Positions 1 to 8,346 of a DNA stretch of 64,000 nt are shown piece after piece; positions within the stretch are counted from its first letter, which is position 1, and each line of letters opens with the position of its first letter. The translations under genes and the position numbers were made by a program. Where the stretch lies: positions 1 through 64,000 of the forward strand of contig DAIDIP010000011.1 of NCBI GenBank assembly GCA_027451745.1, in the 5' to 3' direction. The DNA is from Candidatus Melainabacteria bacterium (GTDB lineage: Bacteria > Cyanobacteriota > Vampirovibrionia > Obscuribacterales > Obscuribacteraceae). The notes below the pieces were generated by a model. It searched no databases. It was not told the DNA's origin and worked only from the letters and a program-made list of their open reading frames with translations.

Positions 1-234
1 AAGTTTAGCTACTGGAAAAGGGCTTTGCTCAAACGACACAAAGAGAAAAAACCAGCACGACCATCAGAAAACAAAACAACCATACCATTTGTGCCTTTAA
101 ATATCCCAGATAATCTTGATTTTACCAGCCAGCAAAATGTTGAGCATATAGAAATTTGCAAGATCGTTTTGCGATTATCTGCTAATACAGATAAAGCAAC
201 CATTGCTTCTATCCTTCAATCTCTGGGGGCTTAA
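1..234 (+). CDS. tnpA: IS66 accessory protein TnpA, C-terminal part
   Basis: The frame is open from the first base of the window (residues K-F-S-Y-W-K-R-A-L-L-K-R...), so the start lies upstream and the TTG at 25 is not a real start. The motif around SYWKR and the position directly before tnpB identify it as the IS66 Orf1/TnpA helix-turn-helix accessory protein. Its stop TAA (232-234) shares its last base with the tnpB ATG at 234, the translational coupling usual in IS66. Only about 77 C-terminal residues are present. The tail, rich in Lys and Pro, is poorly conserved, so the call rests mainly on context. Confidence 0.7.
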   Translation, partial: KFSYWKRALLKRHKEKKPARPSENKTTIPFVPLNIPDNLDFTSQQNVEHIEICKIVLRLSANTDKATIASILQSLGA

Positions 235-668
235 TGCTAAATCCCATCTCTCACCAACTCCGTATTTTTTTGTGCACCGAACCTGCTGATATGCGAAAAA
301 ATATAAATGGGCTTAGTGGCTTGGTTAGAAAATCAATGATGCTCGACCCTCTAACTGGGCATCTTTTCGTTTTCCGAAATCAACGCGGCGACAGACTTAA
401 AGTACTCTACTTTGACAGTGATGGCTTCGCTATTTGGTACAAACAGCTCCAGCGCGGCACCTTTCGCTTCCCTGATTTATCAAATTATTCCTCTGCCGGA
501 CTAGAAATCGATCACTCGACTTTACGCCTGATCCTTGATGGCATTGATCTATCCACTATCCGCAGACAACAACGCTACAAAATAAACTCCAGTAATTGGC
601 AAAATACACAGCCTATTAGCAGCAGCCACAAGCCCCTAAAACAAAATTTAGTTGCCAGCAGACAATAA
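234..668 (+). CDS. tnpB: IS66 accessory protein TnpB (Orf2 family)
   Basis: This 144-residue protein has the hallmark IS66 Orf2 sequence: CTEPADMRK near residue 15, GLSGLVRKS, GHLFVFRNQRGDRLK near residue 43, FDSDGFAIWYK near residue 60, and GIDLSTIRRQQRY near the end of the conserved domain. Family members are about 115 residues, so the last 30 residues (Ser, Gln and Asn rich) are an atypical tail. It is translationally coupled to tnpA. TnpB is needed with TnpC for transposition in studied IS66 elements, but its biochemical role is not settled. Confidence 0.9.
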   Translation: MLNPISHQLRIFLCTEPADMRKNINGLSGLVRKSMMLDPLTGHLFVFRNQRGDRLKVLYFDSDGFAIWYKQLQRGTFRFPDLSNYSSAGLEIDHSTLRLILDGIDLSTIRRQQRYKINSSNWQNTQPISSSHKPLKQNLVASRQ

Positions 669-960
669 GTCACTGCCGCCATATCTGGATTTTTTATCAA
701 TTCTGAAAAACACTTACGCCCTCCATCGCTACCCCAGATATAGCGTATCATCACGTTGTCATGATCTAGATTGCTCCGCCCCTCAGTAAGCTTGCTCATC
801 TTTACCAACCTTGCTTGCCTTTCTGGATAAAAATGAAACATAAAGCGCGATGTAAGACACCCACCACCACCTAAAAAGAAGTACGAATTAATACATAGTA
901 TGCCACCGTATGTAGTGGCATGTTGTATAATTATTGTGTTCCCGAAATAGAGCGTAACCA
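669..960. other. Intra-element spacer between tnpB and tnpC
   Basis: A 292-base gap separates tnpB and tnpC, whereas IS66 genes normally abut or overlap. A seven-pair stem (ATGCCAC at 900-906 with GTGGCAT at 915-921, eight-base loop) lies 40 bases before the tnpC start. A minus-strand frame spans 575-961 but its C-terminal third is antisense to tnpB and I recognise nothing in it. The spacer may hold a tnpC promoter or inserted DNA. Confidence 0.4.
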
Positions 961-2519
961 TTGATGAAGCCTAGCTCTCCTGAAGATCCTAATTACCTAC
1001 CAGATAACCTCCCTGAATGCCATAAGTTAATTACTAACTTGCGCGGCGAAGTTAAAGAACTTAAAGCCACCATGGCAGAAGAAGTTAAAAAACTTACAGC
1101 TCGTATATCTGAACTCGAAAAACAACTTAGCCGCCGCAATCGCATGGTCTTCGGTAAAAAATCTGCCAAAGTCGATGCTACTCTTCTTACTGGCACTGGA
1201 AAAGCCGTTCATATTCAAACTGCTAACGAGCTTGATGACGAAAAAAATAGATTGAATATTGTTCCTGATAAAAAACATGGTGGCGGCCGCACCGGTCAAC
1301 CAGCTTCTCTTGAAACTAATAAAGTCGAGCACCGCATTGACGAAAGTCAGATACCCTGCCCCTCTTGTGACCAACCTAGGGAAATCATTGGCTTTAATGT
1401 CGCTCACCAAATTGAATTTGTTCGTTCTCTTTTTGAATACATCCAACATGTCATGTTTAAATACGCCTGCAAAAGTTGTGAAGGTCAAATCATTACCAAC
1501 CAATTGATAAAGGTTTGCCCGGTCCTGGTCTGCTTGCCAAAATTGCCACCGATAAGTTCTGGCTGCATTTGCCACTTTACCGCCAGGAACAAGTGTTCAC
1601 CGCCTTGAGCATCCCAATAAATCGTTCCTCCATGTGCCGATGGTTGAAAGAAATCGCTGACCTTTTGGCTCCAATTGTTAAACGAATGAACTGGCACATC
1701 TTGAAAAGTCGGGTTGTTCAATCTGATGCCACCACCCTTCCTGTTATTAAAAAAGGACTTGGTAAAACACACAGAGGATACATATGGGTCTACCGTGGCG
1801 ATGCTAATTATCCATATGTTTTCTACGATTATTCCAATACCGAACATTCAATTTACCCAGAAAGAATTCTTGCTGGCTTTACCGGCATCTTGCAAACGGA
1901 TGGAACCAACAGATTTAATGAACTCGTTGATAACGGTGCCACCGCCGCTGCTTGTTGGGCACATGTACACTGTTACTTTGAAGACGCCTGGAAAAATGAT
2001 CCAGTAGCGGCAGAATTGCCCATGGGTGTTATCAAAAGTCTTTTTGATATCGAACGACTGGCAATAACTCTTCCTGAAGCTGAACGCAAAGATTTGCGAC
2101 AAAGATTGGCTAAGCCGAAAATCGCTACCCTCAAAGACTGGATTGATGAAATAAAAATGGTCGAACCACCAAAGACACAACTGGCAGATGCCATCTCGTA
2201 TACACTTAATCGCTGGCCAGCTCTTTTGGTTTACCTCGACCATCCTTTTGTAGAAATTTCCAATAACGCCAGCGAACGCAGCGTCAAACCAATGGTGCTC
2301 AGTCGAAAAAATTGGCTGTTTGCTGGCTCCGAAGAAGGTGGTCATACCGCCGCCACGATCATGAGTATCATCGAGACCTGCAAACGTCTTAGCATTAATC
2401 CTTTTGAATATATGAAAGATGTGCTGAGCAGATTTCCCTCTGCCAAGACTTCCCAAATTGATGACTTCCTTCCTGACCGCTGGCTCGCTCTTAAACAAAA
2501 TCAATCTCAGTCTACTTAA
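961..2519 (+). pseudogene. tnpC: IS66 transposase TnpC, frameshifted
   Basis: Two overlapping frames together encode one IS66 DDE transposase. The first (from ATG 964 or the TTG at 961) carries the N-terminal coiled coil, the LSRRNRMVFGKKS segment and a zinc-finger-like CPSCDQP...CKSCEG pair. The second carries GLPGPGLLAKI, HLPLYRQEQVF, a catalytic region around QSDATTLPV, GCWAH-like ACWAHVHCYF, and the C-terminal NNASERSVKP. The total length of 1559 bases is one short of 520 codons. The second frame is open back to 1482 (stop TGA at 1479-1481), so the frame change lies between about 1482 and 1505. IS66 tnpC is not known to use programmed frameshifting, so a disabling deletion or a sequencing error is likeliest. 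Confidence 0.88.
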
Positions 2520-2554
2520 CCTAACGAGATTAACTTAATTCTCTCGTGCGCGTA

Positions 2555-2776
2555 CTACCTATTCAAGGGTGTGCTTGCTGCAACGCTTTCCAAAGGACGA
2601 CGAGCTCTATCATTTAATCCTTCCAAACCGCATTCCTCATAACGGTCTAATATTTTGTAACCAGTTCTACGAGTTATCCCAAATTCACGGCATAGCGAAG
2701 CCATGCTTTCGCCATCTTTGAGCCGAATAACAAAGCGCATACGTTCGTCCATAACTGAACTCTCCTTCCACGGCAT
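2555..2776 (-). pseudogene. IS481-type transposase, N-terminal fragment interrupted by IS66
   Basis: The 73 residues start MPWKESSVMDERMRFVI and continue with SLCREFGITRRTGYKIL and YEECGLEGLNDRARRP. This is the N-terminal helix-turn-helix of IS481-family transposases that begin MPWKE. The full protein should be about 300 residues with a DDE core, which is absent. The frame stops at TAG (2557-2555), exactly at the proposed IS66 right end. A strong ribosome binding site (AAGGAGGC near 2790) precedes the start. Bases near 2805-2820 (GTGTATACCATGTCTCC) probably include the element's terminal repeat. Confidence 0.85.
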
Positions 2777-2865
2777 TTCCCTCTTGCCTCCTTAAAAGGC
2801 AAAAGTGTATACCATGTCTCCGGAACGTTCTGGATACTATGTGTTCGGAATGGACCATTGATAAA

Positions 2866-2940
2866 TGGTGGGCAGTACAGGACTTGAACCTGTGACCCCC
2901 ACTATGTCAAAGTGGTGCGCTACCACTGCGCCAACTGCCC
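2866..2940 (-). tRNA. tRNA-Val (GAC)
   Basis: Read on the minus strand, the gene folds into a cloverleaf. The acceptor GGGCAGT pairs with ACTGCCC, the anticodon stem is CCACT/AGTGG with loop TTGACAT (anticodon GAC), and the T arm is ACAGG-TTCAAGT-CCTGT. The discriminator is A (2869) and CCA is encoded at 2868-2866. GAC reads valine codons GUC and GUU. Confidence 0.95.
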
Positions 2941-3042
2941 TTAAGCGTTTATTTTAACCGAATAAAGTTCTAATTTGAACCAAATGACGAGTATCTTGAA
3001 GTGCAAGCTTTCGGTTAGAGCTTTTATATAAAAAAAATACTA

Positions 3043-3114
<72 letters not shown>

Positions 3115-3196
3115 AGGATAGCTGATTGGTACATTTTAGCGCTTTCCTTAAATTATCACTCGTTTTTGTAGAAATATACGTTCAAAAAACGCAATT

Positions 3197-3225
3197 TTGA
3201 GTCTGTTCATATAAAGAGCTACAAT
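3197..3225 (+). promoter_or_regulatory. Sigma-70-type promoter for the 3257 lipoprotein gene
   Basis: TTGAGT (3197-3202) and TACAAT (3220-3225) are separated by exactly 17 bases, a near-consensus sigma-70 promoter. Transcription would start near 3232, about 25 bases before the ATG at 3257. It lies just upstream of and points away from the minus-strand tRNA genes. Confidence 0.6.
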
Positions 3226-3256
3226 AAACATTCTTTGGTTAGCTTTAGAGAAAATT

Positions 3257-3775
3257 ATGACAGAACACTTCAATTCGACTTTTTCGCCAAAATATATTGC
3301 ATTTTTATTAGCCAGCTGCCTACTCTATAGTTGTGGCAATGCAAAAGAAGTCAGTTATAAGTCTTCAGGGGTTACCCAAACCTTTACTGAAGGCAAAGCA
3401 AGTGTATCAAAAGATTTCGAAAGCTACATTTATCCGGATGCCACTACAGCTGGTTCAGTGTCAGCAGAAGGGGAAAATGAGGAACAGTCTAAATTTCTAA
3501 TGCTCACTTCAAAAGCGTCGCTTGATACGGTTAGTAAATGGTATAGGGACAAGCTCAAGGAAGAGCAATGGAAAATTGTTAATCAACAAGAACAGCCCAA
3601 GCTAATAAGCATTACCGGCTGCAAAAATAATACTGAACTGAATGTAATGATCACCGAAGAAAATGGAAGCACCAGTATAAGTTTATCGATTGCAAAACAA
3701 GTAGATAGTAATGAGAGCGACGAAAACAAGTCTGAAAATTATGTACCAAACAAAGATACCCCACCCACGGATTAG
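3257..3775 (+). CDS. Putative lipoprotein of unknown function
   Basis: A 172-residue protein with an N-terminal signal peptide ending in LLYSC, a plausible lipobox (Cys about residue 26), so it is probably a membrane-anchored lipoprotein. Residues 90-160 contain the pattern LDTVSKWYRDKLKEEQWKIV followed by beta-strand-like segments. A matching pattern (AVIDFYKNAFSGNGWKIL) occurs in the 13220 gene, so the two may share a fold. The C-terminus is acidic and disordered-looking. A good promoter precedes it. No function can be assigned. Confidence 0.75.
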   Translation: MTEHFNSTFSPKYIAFLLASCLLYSCGNAKEVSYKSSGVTQTFTEGKASVSKDFESYIYPDATTAGSVSAEGENEEQSKFLMLTSKASLDTVSKWYRDKLKEEQWKIVNQQEQPKLISITGCKNNTELNVMITEENGSTSISLSIAKQVDSNESDENKSENYVPNKDTPPTD

Positions 3776-3780
3776 TTGTT

Positions 3781-4398
3781 GTGCAAGAAATCGCCGAAGT
3801 TGTTGCTTCTTCTATTACAAGTTTTGTTGCTGAGTGTCCAAAGGATGCAAGTCTATCAAGTGCTCCAGTGCCATATTTTGGTTCTTTGGTTTGTGTAGAT
3901 TCACAAGATAGAAATTTAAAATACTTGGCCGTTGTTTACAACATTACAACTGCACCTTCTGATGGAGTGCATAGACCGGTTGCCTTTGGGATGACAAGGG
4001 AGTTCCTGCAAAAAGAGCAACCACAAATATTTCTTCTCTTGCAAACTCAAATACATGCATGGATAGTTGGTTTTATTCGGAATGGAAAAGGTTTTCCATC
4101 TGCGCCCCCATATCCTCCGAGAATCCATGAATTTGTTTACTTTGCGGATAAAAATGATTTAGCCAAATTTGGCGAAAGTTTTGACTTTCTTAGATTATTA
4201 TCTGAGGTTAACATGGGAAGTACTGATGAAATTATTGCCGCAGCTATCAGAGAGGCTTATTTGATCAATAATAATGACCATCGAGTTTTACTTAAAGCAG
4301 GCCAAGCACTAACACAAATATTTAAATCCGATTCTCAGCGCCTGTTAGCTATTTTAAAAAGGATTCAAACTGTGGGGATAGTGGAAAAGTACGATTAA
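3781..4398 (+). CDS. HAS-barrel domain protein, cyanobacterial type
   Basis: The 205-residue protein starts at a GTG five bases after the lipoprotein stop and has no clear ribosome binding site. Residues 1-95 look like a HAS barrel, the beta-barrel found at the N-terminus of HerA ATPases and ATP synthase subunits (VASSITSFVAECP, FGSLVCVD, YAVVY-like LAVVYNITT, VHRPVAFG). The segment PPRIHEFVYF, LDFLRLL-like DFLRLLSEV and the Ile/Ala-rich C-terminal helices match, from memory, a conserved uncharacterised cyanobacterial family. There is no ATPase domain. This supports a cyanobacteria-related host. Confidence 0.65.
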   Translation: MQEIAEVVASSITSFVAECPKDASLSSAPVPYFGSLVCVDSQDRNLKYLAVVYNITTAPSDGVHRPVAFGMTREFLQKEQPQIFLLLQTQIHAWIVGFIRNGKGFPSAPPYPPRIHEFVYFADKNDLAKFGESFDFLRLLSEVNMGSTDEIIAAAIREAYLINNNDHRVLLKAGQALTQIFKSDSQRLLAILKRIQTVGIVEKYD

Positions 4399-4400
4399 GT

Positions 4401-4622
4401 GGAGGAAAGACCTTGAACACTGCTAATAATAATAAAGAACGTCTATTTCTTCGGCAATGGGTGGGTGAAAAAATCTCTGTTAGAACAACAGAAGATGGCA
4501 GTTTTTCTGGCAGTTTAACCAATATTGTTTTTGATCAAAGCAATAGACTTACATACATTATGCTTGATGAGAAGCATTGTATAAATTTTGACCACATTAT
4601 ACATATCACTTTAGAAAAGTAA
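4401..4622 (+). CDS. Small hypothetical protein with TTG start
   Basis: A 69-residue protein whose start TTG (4413) is fixed by the ribosome binding site GGAGG (4401-4405), seven bases upstream; the feature includes that site. The sequence is rich in alternating hydrophobic strands (VGEKISVRT, GSLTNIVFD, TYIMLDEKHCINF, IIHITLEK), suggesting a small five-stranded barrel, perhaps Sm-like, although no family motif is firm. It lies between the HAS-barrel gene and fmt in the same orientation and may be cotranscribed with them. Confidence 0.6.
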   Translation, partial: GGKTLNTANNNKERLFLRQWVGEKISVRTTEDGSFSGSLTNIVFDQSNRLTYIMLDEKHCINFDHIIHITLEK

Positions 4623-4682
4623 TGGTGGGAGTTTACTATCGCTCTTATTGACTCACTAAGCTGCTAATAACGAGATAACAAA

Positions 4683-5645
4683 TTGCAAATAGTATTTTTT
4701 GGTACACCTGAATTTGCTGTGCCTACATTGGAAGCACTCATAAATGACAAAGACATAAAAGTTTTGGCGGTTGTAACACAACCAGATCGACCTTCGGGTC
4801 GGGGACATAAACTGCAAGCCCCACCAGTAAAATTAGTTTGCCAAAAATATAATATTCCAGTTTATCAACCAGAAAAACTCAGCAAAGCAAATGACGTTGT
4901 TGAGTCTTTAAGAGTTCTGCAGCCCGATTTAATTATCATGGTAGCTTTCGGACAAATACTTAAAAAAGCTGTTCTAGAAATCCCCAAATTGGGCGTAATA
5001 AACTTACATGCATCTCTTTTACCAGCTTATAGAGGAGCAGCGCCAATAAATTGGGCAATTATAAATGGTGATACCGTTACTGGTATCACTACAATGTTTA
5101 CAGAGGTGGGTCTTGATACAGGTCCTATGCTACTTAAGCAAGAAATTTGTATTGATGCCAATATGAATGCAGCTGAGTTAAGCAAAGAACTTGCAAACTG
5201 TGGTGCGTCATTAACCGTCAAAACAATTCAGCTATTGCAAGCCGGGGGTCTTCAGTCTCAAAAACAAGACGATAGTAAAGCTACCTACGCGCCATTACTT
5301 AGCAAAGAATTAGGCAAAATTGATTGGTCTAGATCGGCTGTAGAAATACACAATTTAGTGAGAGGACTTATTCCATGGCCTCTGGCTTTCACTAGTTTCC
5401 GCGATAATATCGTCAAAATATGGCGCACATCATTGGTGGAAAGCAATGAATTGTCTAATTTGCAACAAAACAGTCCTAAAGGCGAACCAGGATTGATTAG
5501 CTTGTTAAATAATCGCTTATTTGTATGTTGTCAAAATAACATTTGGCTTGAAATTAAAGAGATACAACCTGCAAATAGGGCAAAACTTAATGCATTCGAT
5601 TGGATAAATGGATTACATCTACAATCTAACGAGAAATTGGTCTAG
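4683..5645 (+). CDS. fmt: Methionyl-tRNA formyltransferase
   Basis: Formylates Met-tRNA(fMet) with 10-formyltetrahydrofolate for initiation of translation. The 320-residue protein has the normal family length, starts MQIVFFGTPEFAVP, and shows the catalytic set Asn107, His109 and Asp145 in NLHASLLPAYRG and GLDTGP. The N-terminal Rossmann domain covers about residues 1-190 and the smaller C-terminal tRNA-binding domain about 205-310. Translation starts at a TTG with only a weak upstream purine stretch. No def (peptide deformylase) gene is adjacent. Confidence 0.96.
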   Translation: MQIVFFGTPEFAVPTLEALINDKDIKVLAVVTQPDRPSGRGHKLQAPPVKLVCQKYNIPVYQPEKLSKANDVVESLRVLQPDLIIMVAFGQILKKAVLEIPKLGVINLHASLLPAYRGAAPINWAIINGDTVTGITTMFTEVGLDTGPMLLKQEICIDANMNAAELSKELANCGASLTVKTIQLLQAGGLQSQKQDDSKATYAPLLSKELGKIDWSRSAVEIHNLVRGLIPWPLAFTSFRDNIVKIWRTSLVESNELSNLQQNSPKGEPGLISLLNNRLFVCCQNNIWLEIKEIQPANRAKLNAFDWINGLHLQSNEKLV

Positions 5646-5741
5646 TTCACTTATAATGTTCAAAATTGGGAATAGAGTTGAAGTCGATACTACTGACATG
5701 TCAAAATTGGCTATTTTAAGTTCCGGGAAGGAGAAATAAAC

Positions 5742-6503
5742 ATGATTTTCGGTTCGTTTATGACATTCGCACTTGTATTGTTAGTCATGTATATATTTGC
5801 CTGTTTACGTGTTATCCAAGAATATGATCGACTAGTAGTTTTTACTTTAGGGCGCGTCACTGGTGTAATTGGACCTGGATTGCAATTTGTTTTAGTTCCA
5901 TTTCAAACCACACGCCGAGTTGGACTGCGAATAACAACAATGGATGTGCCTCCCCAAGATGTTATTACACGCGACAATATCTCAGTTAAAACAGCAGCAG
6001 TTTGTTTTTTTCAAGTCGTTGATCCTTTAAAGGTAGTAGTTAAAATTCAAGACCCGATGATTGCTATTAATCAGATTGCTCAAACTACTTTAAGGAGCGT
6101 TATAGGACAGCATGAATTAGATGAATTACTGAGCGATAGAGAAACAATTAACGGTAAATTGCAAGAAATAATAGACCGCCAAACAGAAGGTTGGGGCATA
6201 AAAATTTTATCGATTGAACTTAAAGATGTGACAATACCGGATACTATGAAAAGGGCCATGGCGCAGCAAGCAGAAGCAGAGCGGGTGCGTAGAGCAAAAA
6301 TCGTAGCAGCAGAAGGTGAAATGCAAGCATCTGAAAAATTAGCTCAAGCTGCTCAAATTATGGCTACCCAACCGGGTGCGATGCAATTAAGACAATTACA
6401 AACTTTAATGGAAATAGCAGCAGAAAAAAATTCTACGATTATTTTTCCCATACCAACAGATTTGCTTGAAATAATCCATCAGGTTGCAAGACCTAAAAGC
6501 TAG
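5742..6503 (+). CDS. Slipin/stomatin-type SPFH (band 7) protein
   Basis: A 253-residue membrane-anchored scaffold protein. Residues 3-25 form one transmembrane helix, residues 25-190 the SPFH domain (RVIQEYDRLVVFTLGR, GPGLQFVLVPF, MDVPPQDVITRDN), and residues 190-230 an Ala/Glu-rich helix (AMAQQAEAERVRRAKIVAAEGE) typical of slipins. A strong site (GGGAAGGAG) precedes the ATG. No NfeD-type partner gene is adjacent. The family forms oligomers in membrane microdomains; the cellular role here is unknown. hldA follows after three bases, so the two are probably cotranscribed. Confidence 0.9.
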   Translation: MIFGSFMTFALVLLVMYIFACLRVIQEYDRLVVFTLGRVTGVIGPGLQFVLVPFQTTRRVGLRITTMDVPPQDVITRDNISVKTAAVCFFQVVDPLKVVVKIQDPMIAINQIAQTTLRSVIGQHELDELLSDRETINGKLQEIIDRQTEGWGIKILSIELKDVTIPDTMKRAMAQQAEAERVRRAKIVAAEGEMQASEKLAQAAQIMATQPGAMQLRQLQTLMEIAAEKNSTIIFPIPTDLLEIIHQVARPKS

Positions 6504-6506
6504 TGC

Positions 6507-8276
6507 ATGAGCAATACCTCTAATCAAAATATTCCCAACCCAGATGATAAGCACAGAAGCAATTCATCGGATCAGGGTTTGGAGTCCACGAGCGAACAAA
6601 ATCTGCATAACCGTTTTTTGCAAGATATTTCTTCCGTTAGGCATCTTCCTGATTTAAAACAAAGCAACAACAAAGAATCCCGAATAACATTAATAGAAGC
6701 TATCTTTAATGCCACAATATTGCGAGCTATTGGTGACACAGTAAAGGAACTCCGTTTATTGGGAGGCAGTTTCATCAATAAGTCGGTTCTATTAGGTTTA
6801 TCAAAAGACTTTGGTCAATCGCCATACCTAAATGCACTGAAAGGTGAGATTCTAGACAGTACGCAATACTGGGATCGAGAATCTCGTCAAAGGATCCTCA
6901 AATTGCAAAGCGAAAAGAAAGCAAAAGAAAAGGATACAAAAAATATAAAGGAAACTCAAAAGGAACAAAAGCAAAAAGAAATTCTAAGCAAGCAAAGTAA
7001 AGTCGATAATGCAGCTACGAAAAGGAAAGAAGAACAAGAATTAAAAGAACAAGAATTATTAGAAGAAAACGAACCTGAAAGAATTTCAAACCAAGATTAT
7101 AAGACTGAACCCAAAGACAAACGGTACAATATAGTTGAAAATATACGCAAAGCAACAGAGTTCGAATTAAGCATGCTTCCATCCGCAGATAGCCCTAAAA
7201 GTTTATTCGGTAAACTAGAACAATCTAAAACTACCGATTTTGGTGGCGTATCTTTTTCAAAAGATACATTAACACTTTCTATCGATCGTTTAAAACACTG
7301 CATCGAACAGTTTTCACGGGGCAGAATCCTGGTTATTGGAGACTTGCTTATAGATGAATTACTGGAAGGAAAAGCTGAGCGCATTTCTCGCGAAGCACCT
7401 GTTCTTATCCTCGAACATGTCGACACAGTTCTTATTCCGGGCGGGGCAGCAAATACTGCTCATAATGTAGCTGCTTTAGGCGGACAATGCCATGCCGTTG
7501 GCATTGTTGGTGAAGATGATTATGCCACTAAATTAATGAATATTTTGGATAAATATGGAATTAAACACAGCTTGATTGTTGATCCAAGTCGAAAAACTAC
7601 AGTTAAAACAAGGATTCTTTCTAAGTCACACTCTTTGTTGCAACAGCTATTGCGATTGGACCGTATCTCAAGAGAACCAATCAATAGTGGCATTGAAACT
7701 CTTGTAGTAGCTAATTTAGAAAACATTGCCAAAGATTATCCTGTGCTTATTCTTTCTGATTATAGAGCGGGGCTAATAACTGATGGTGTCATCCATGCTT
7801 GTAAAAAGATAGCTGCCAAACAAGATTTAATGCTGATTGTGGACGCTCAAGATCAATTTGAAAGATTTCAAAATGCCAAATTGCTAACACCTAATCAGCC
7901 AGATACAGAAAAAGCAGTAGGCTACAAAATAAACAATCAATCTGAGTTGTTACAAGCTGGCGAAGATATGTTATTGCTTACTGGAGCGCAGGCTGTTCTT
8001 ATTACCCGCGGACCAGAAGGTATGTCTTTATTCCAAAGAGGAATTGCACCGATTCATCTGCCGGCATTTAACCGTAGTGAAGTTTTTGATGTTTCTGGAG
8101 CAGGCGATACTGTAGTTGCAACTATTGCTTTGGCATTATCTACAGGAGCAACTTTTGCAGAAGCCATTGCTTTAGGAAATATTGCTGCCAGTATTGTGGT
8201 CACTAAACCGGGCACTGCAGTTACCAGCCAAAAAGAAATGCTTGATTTATTGCCATCAATAAATCTTTCAACATAA
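6507..8276 (+). CDS. hldA: HldA-like heptose-7-phosphate kinase with long N-terminal extension
   Basis: Residues about 260-589 form a PfkB/ribokinase-family kinase of the RfaE1/HldA type: GRILVIGDLLIDELLEG, ERISREAPVLILE, PGGAANTAHNVAALGG, VGIVGEDDYA and the ATP/anion-hole motif DVSGAGDTV. HldA phosphorylates D-glycero-D-manno-heptose 7-phosphate at C1 for LPS inner core synthesis. The C-terminal nucleotidyltransferase domain of bifunctional HldE is absent. The first 250 residues are not part of the family: residues 130-200 are a Lys/Glu/Gln-rich coiled coil. The ATG lies three bases after the slipin stop. Confidence 0.88.
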   Translation: MSNTSNQNIPNPDDKHRSNSSDQGLESTSEQNLHNRFLQDISSVRHLPDLKQSNNKESRITLIEAIFNATILRAIGDTVKELRLLGGSFINKSVLLGLSKDFGQSPYLNALKGEILDSTQYWDRESRQRILKLQSEKKAKEKDTKNIKETQKEQKQKEILSKQSKVDNAATKRKEEQELKEQELLEENEPERISNQDYKTEPKDKRYNIVENIRKATEFELSMLPSADSPKSLFGKLEQSKTTDFGGVSFSKDTLTLSIDRLKHCIEQFSRGRILVIGDLLIDELLEGKAERISREAPVLILEHVDTVLIPGGAANTAHNVAALGGQCHAVGIVGEDDYATKLMNILDKYGIKHSLIVDPSRKTTVKTRILSKSHSLLQQLLRLDRISREPINSGIETLVVANLENIAKDYPVLILSDYRAGLITDGVIHACKKIAAKQDLMLIVDAQDQFERFQNAKLLTPNQPDTEKAVGYKINNQSELLQAGEDMLLLTGAQAVLITRGPEGMSLFQRGIAPIHLPAFNRSEVFDVSGAGDTVVATIALALSTGATFAEAIALGNIAASIVVTKPGTAVTSQKEMLDLLPSINLST

Positions 8277-8346
8277 GCTTTGTCAAGCAGTAAATGTGTA
8301 TACAATTAGGCATATTATTTCATGCCTTTGTTTCATGAGGATTAGA

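Larger units (their letters stand above)
1..2555 (+). mobile_element. IS66-family insertion sequence, 3' part (left end outside window)
   Basis: The order tnpA (partial), tnpB, tnpC on one strand is typical of IS66 elements. The right end is placed at about 2555, where the minus-strand sequence starts GTACGCG, resembling the GTA..CG start of IS66 terminal repeats. Immediately beyond it lies an interrupted IS481-type transposase, consistent with insertion into that gene. The left inverted repeat is before the window, so the target duplication cannot be checked. tnpC is frameshifted, so the copy is probably immobile unless complemented. Confidence 0.8.

Noticed and set aside
575-961. Minus-strand 128-residue frame inside the IS66 spacer
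   Set aside because: Its C-terminal third is antisense to tnpB, no family is recognised, and the start has no ribosome binding site. The middle part (YPERQARLVKMSK) looks protein-like, so a remnant cannot be excluded.
1848-2504. Minus-strand 218-residue frame over tnpC
   Set aside because: It is antisense to clear IS66 transposase sequence (mirror of tnpC codons).
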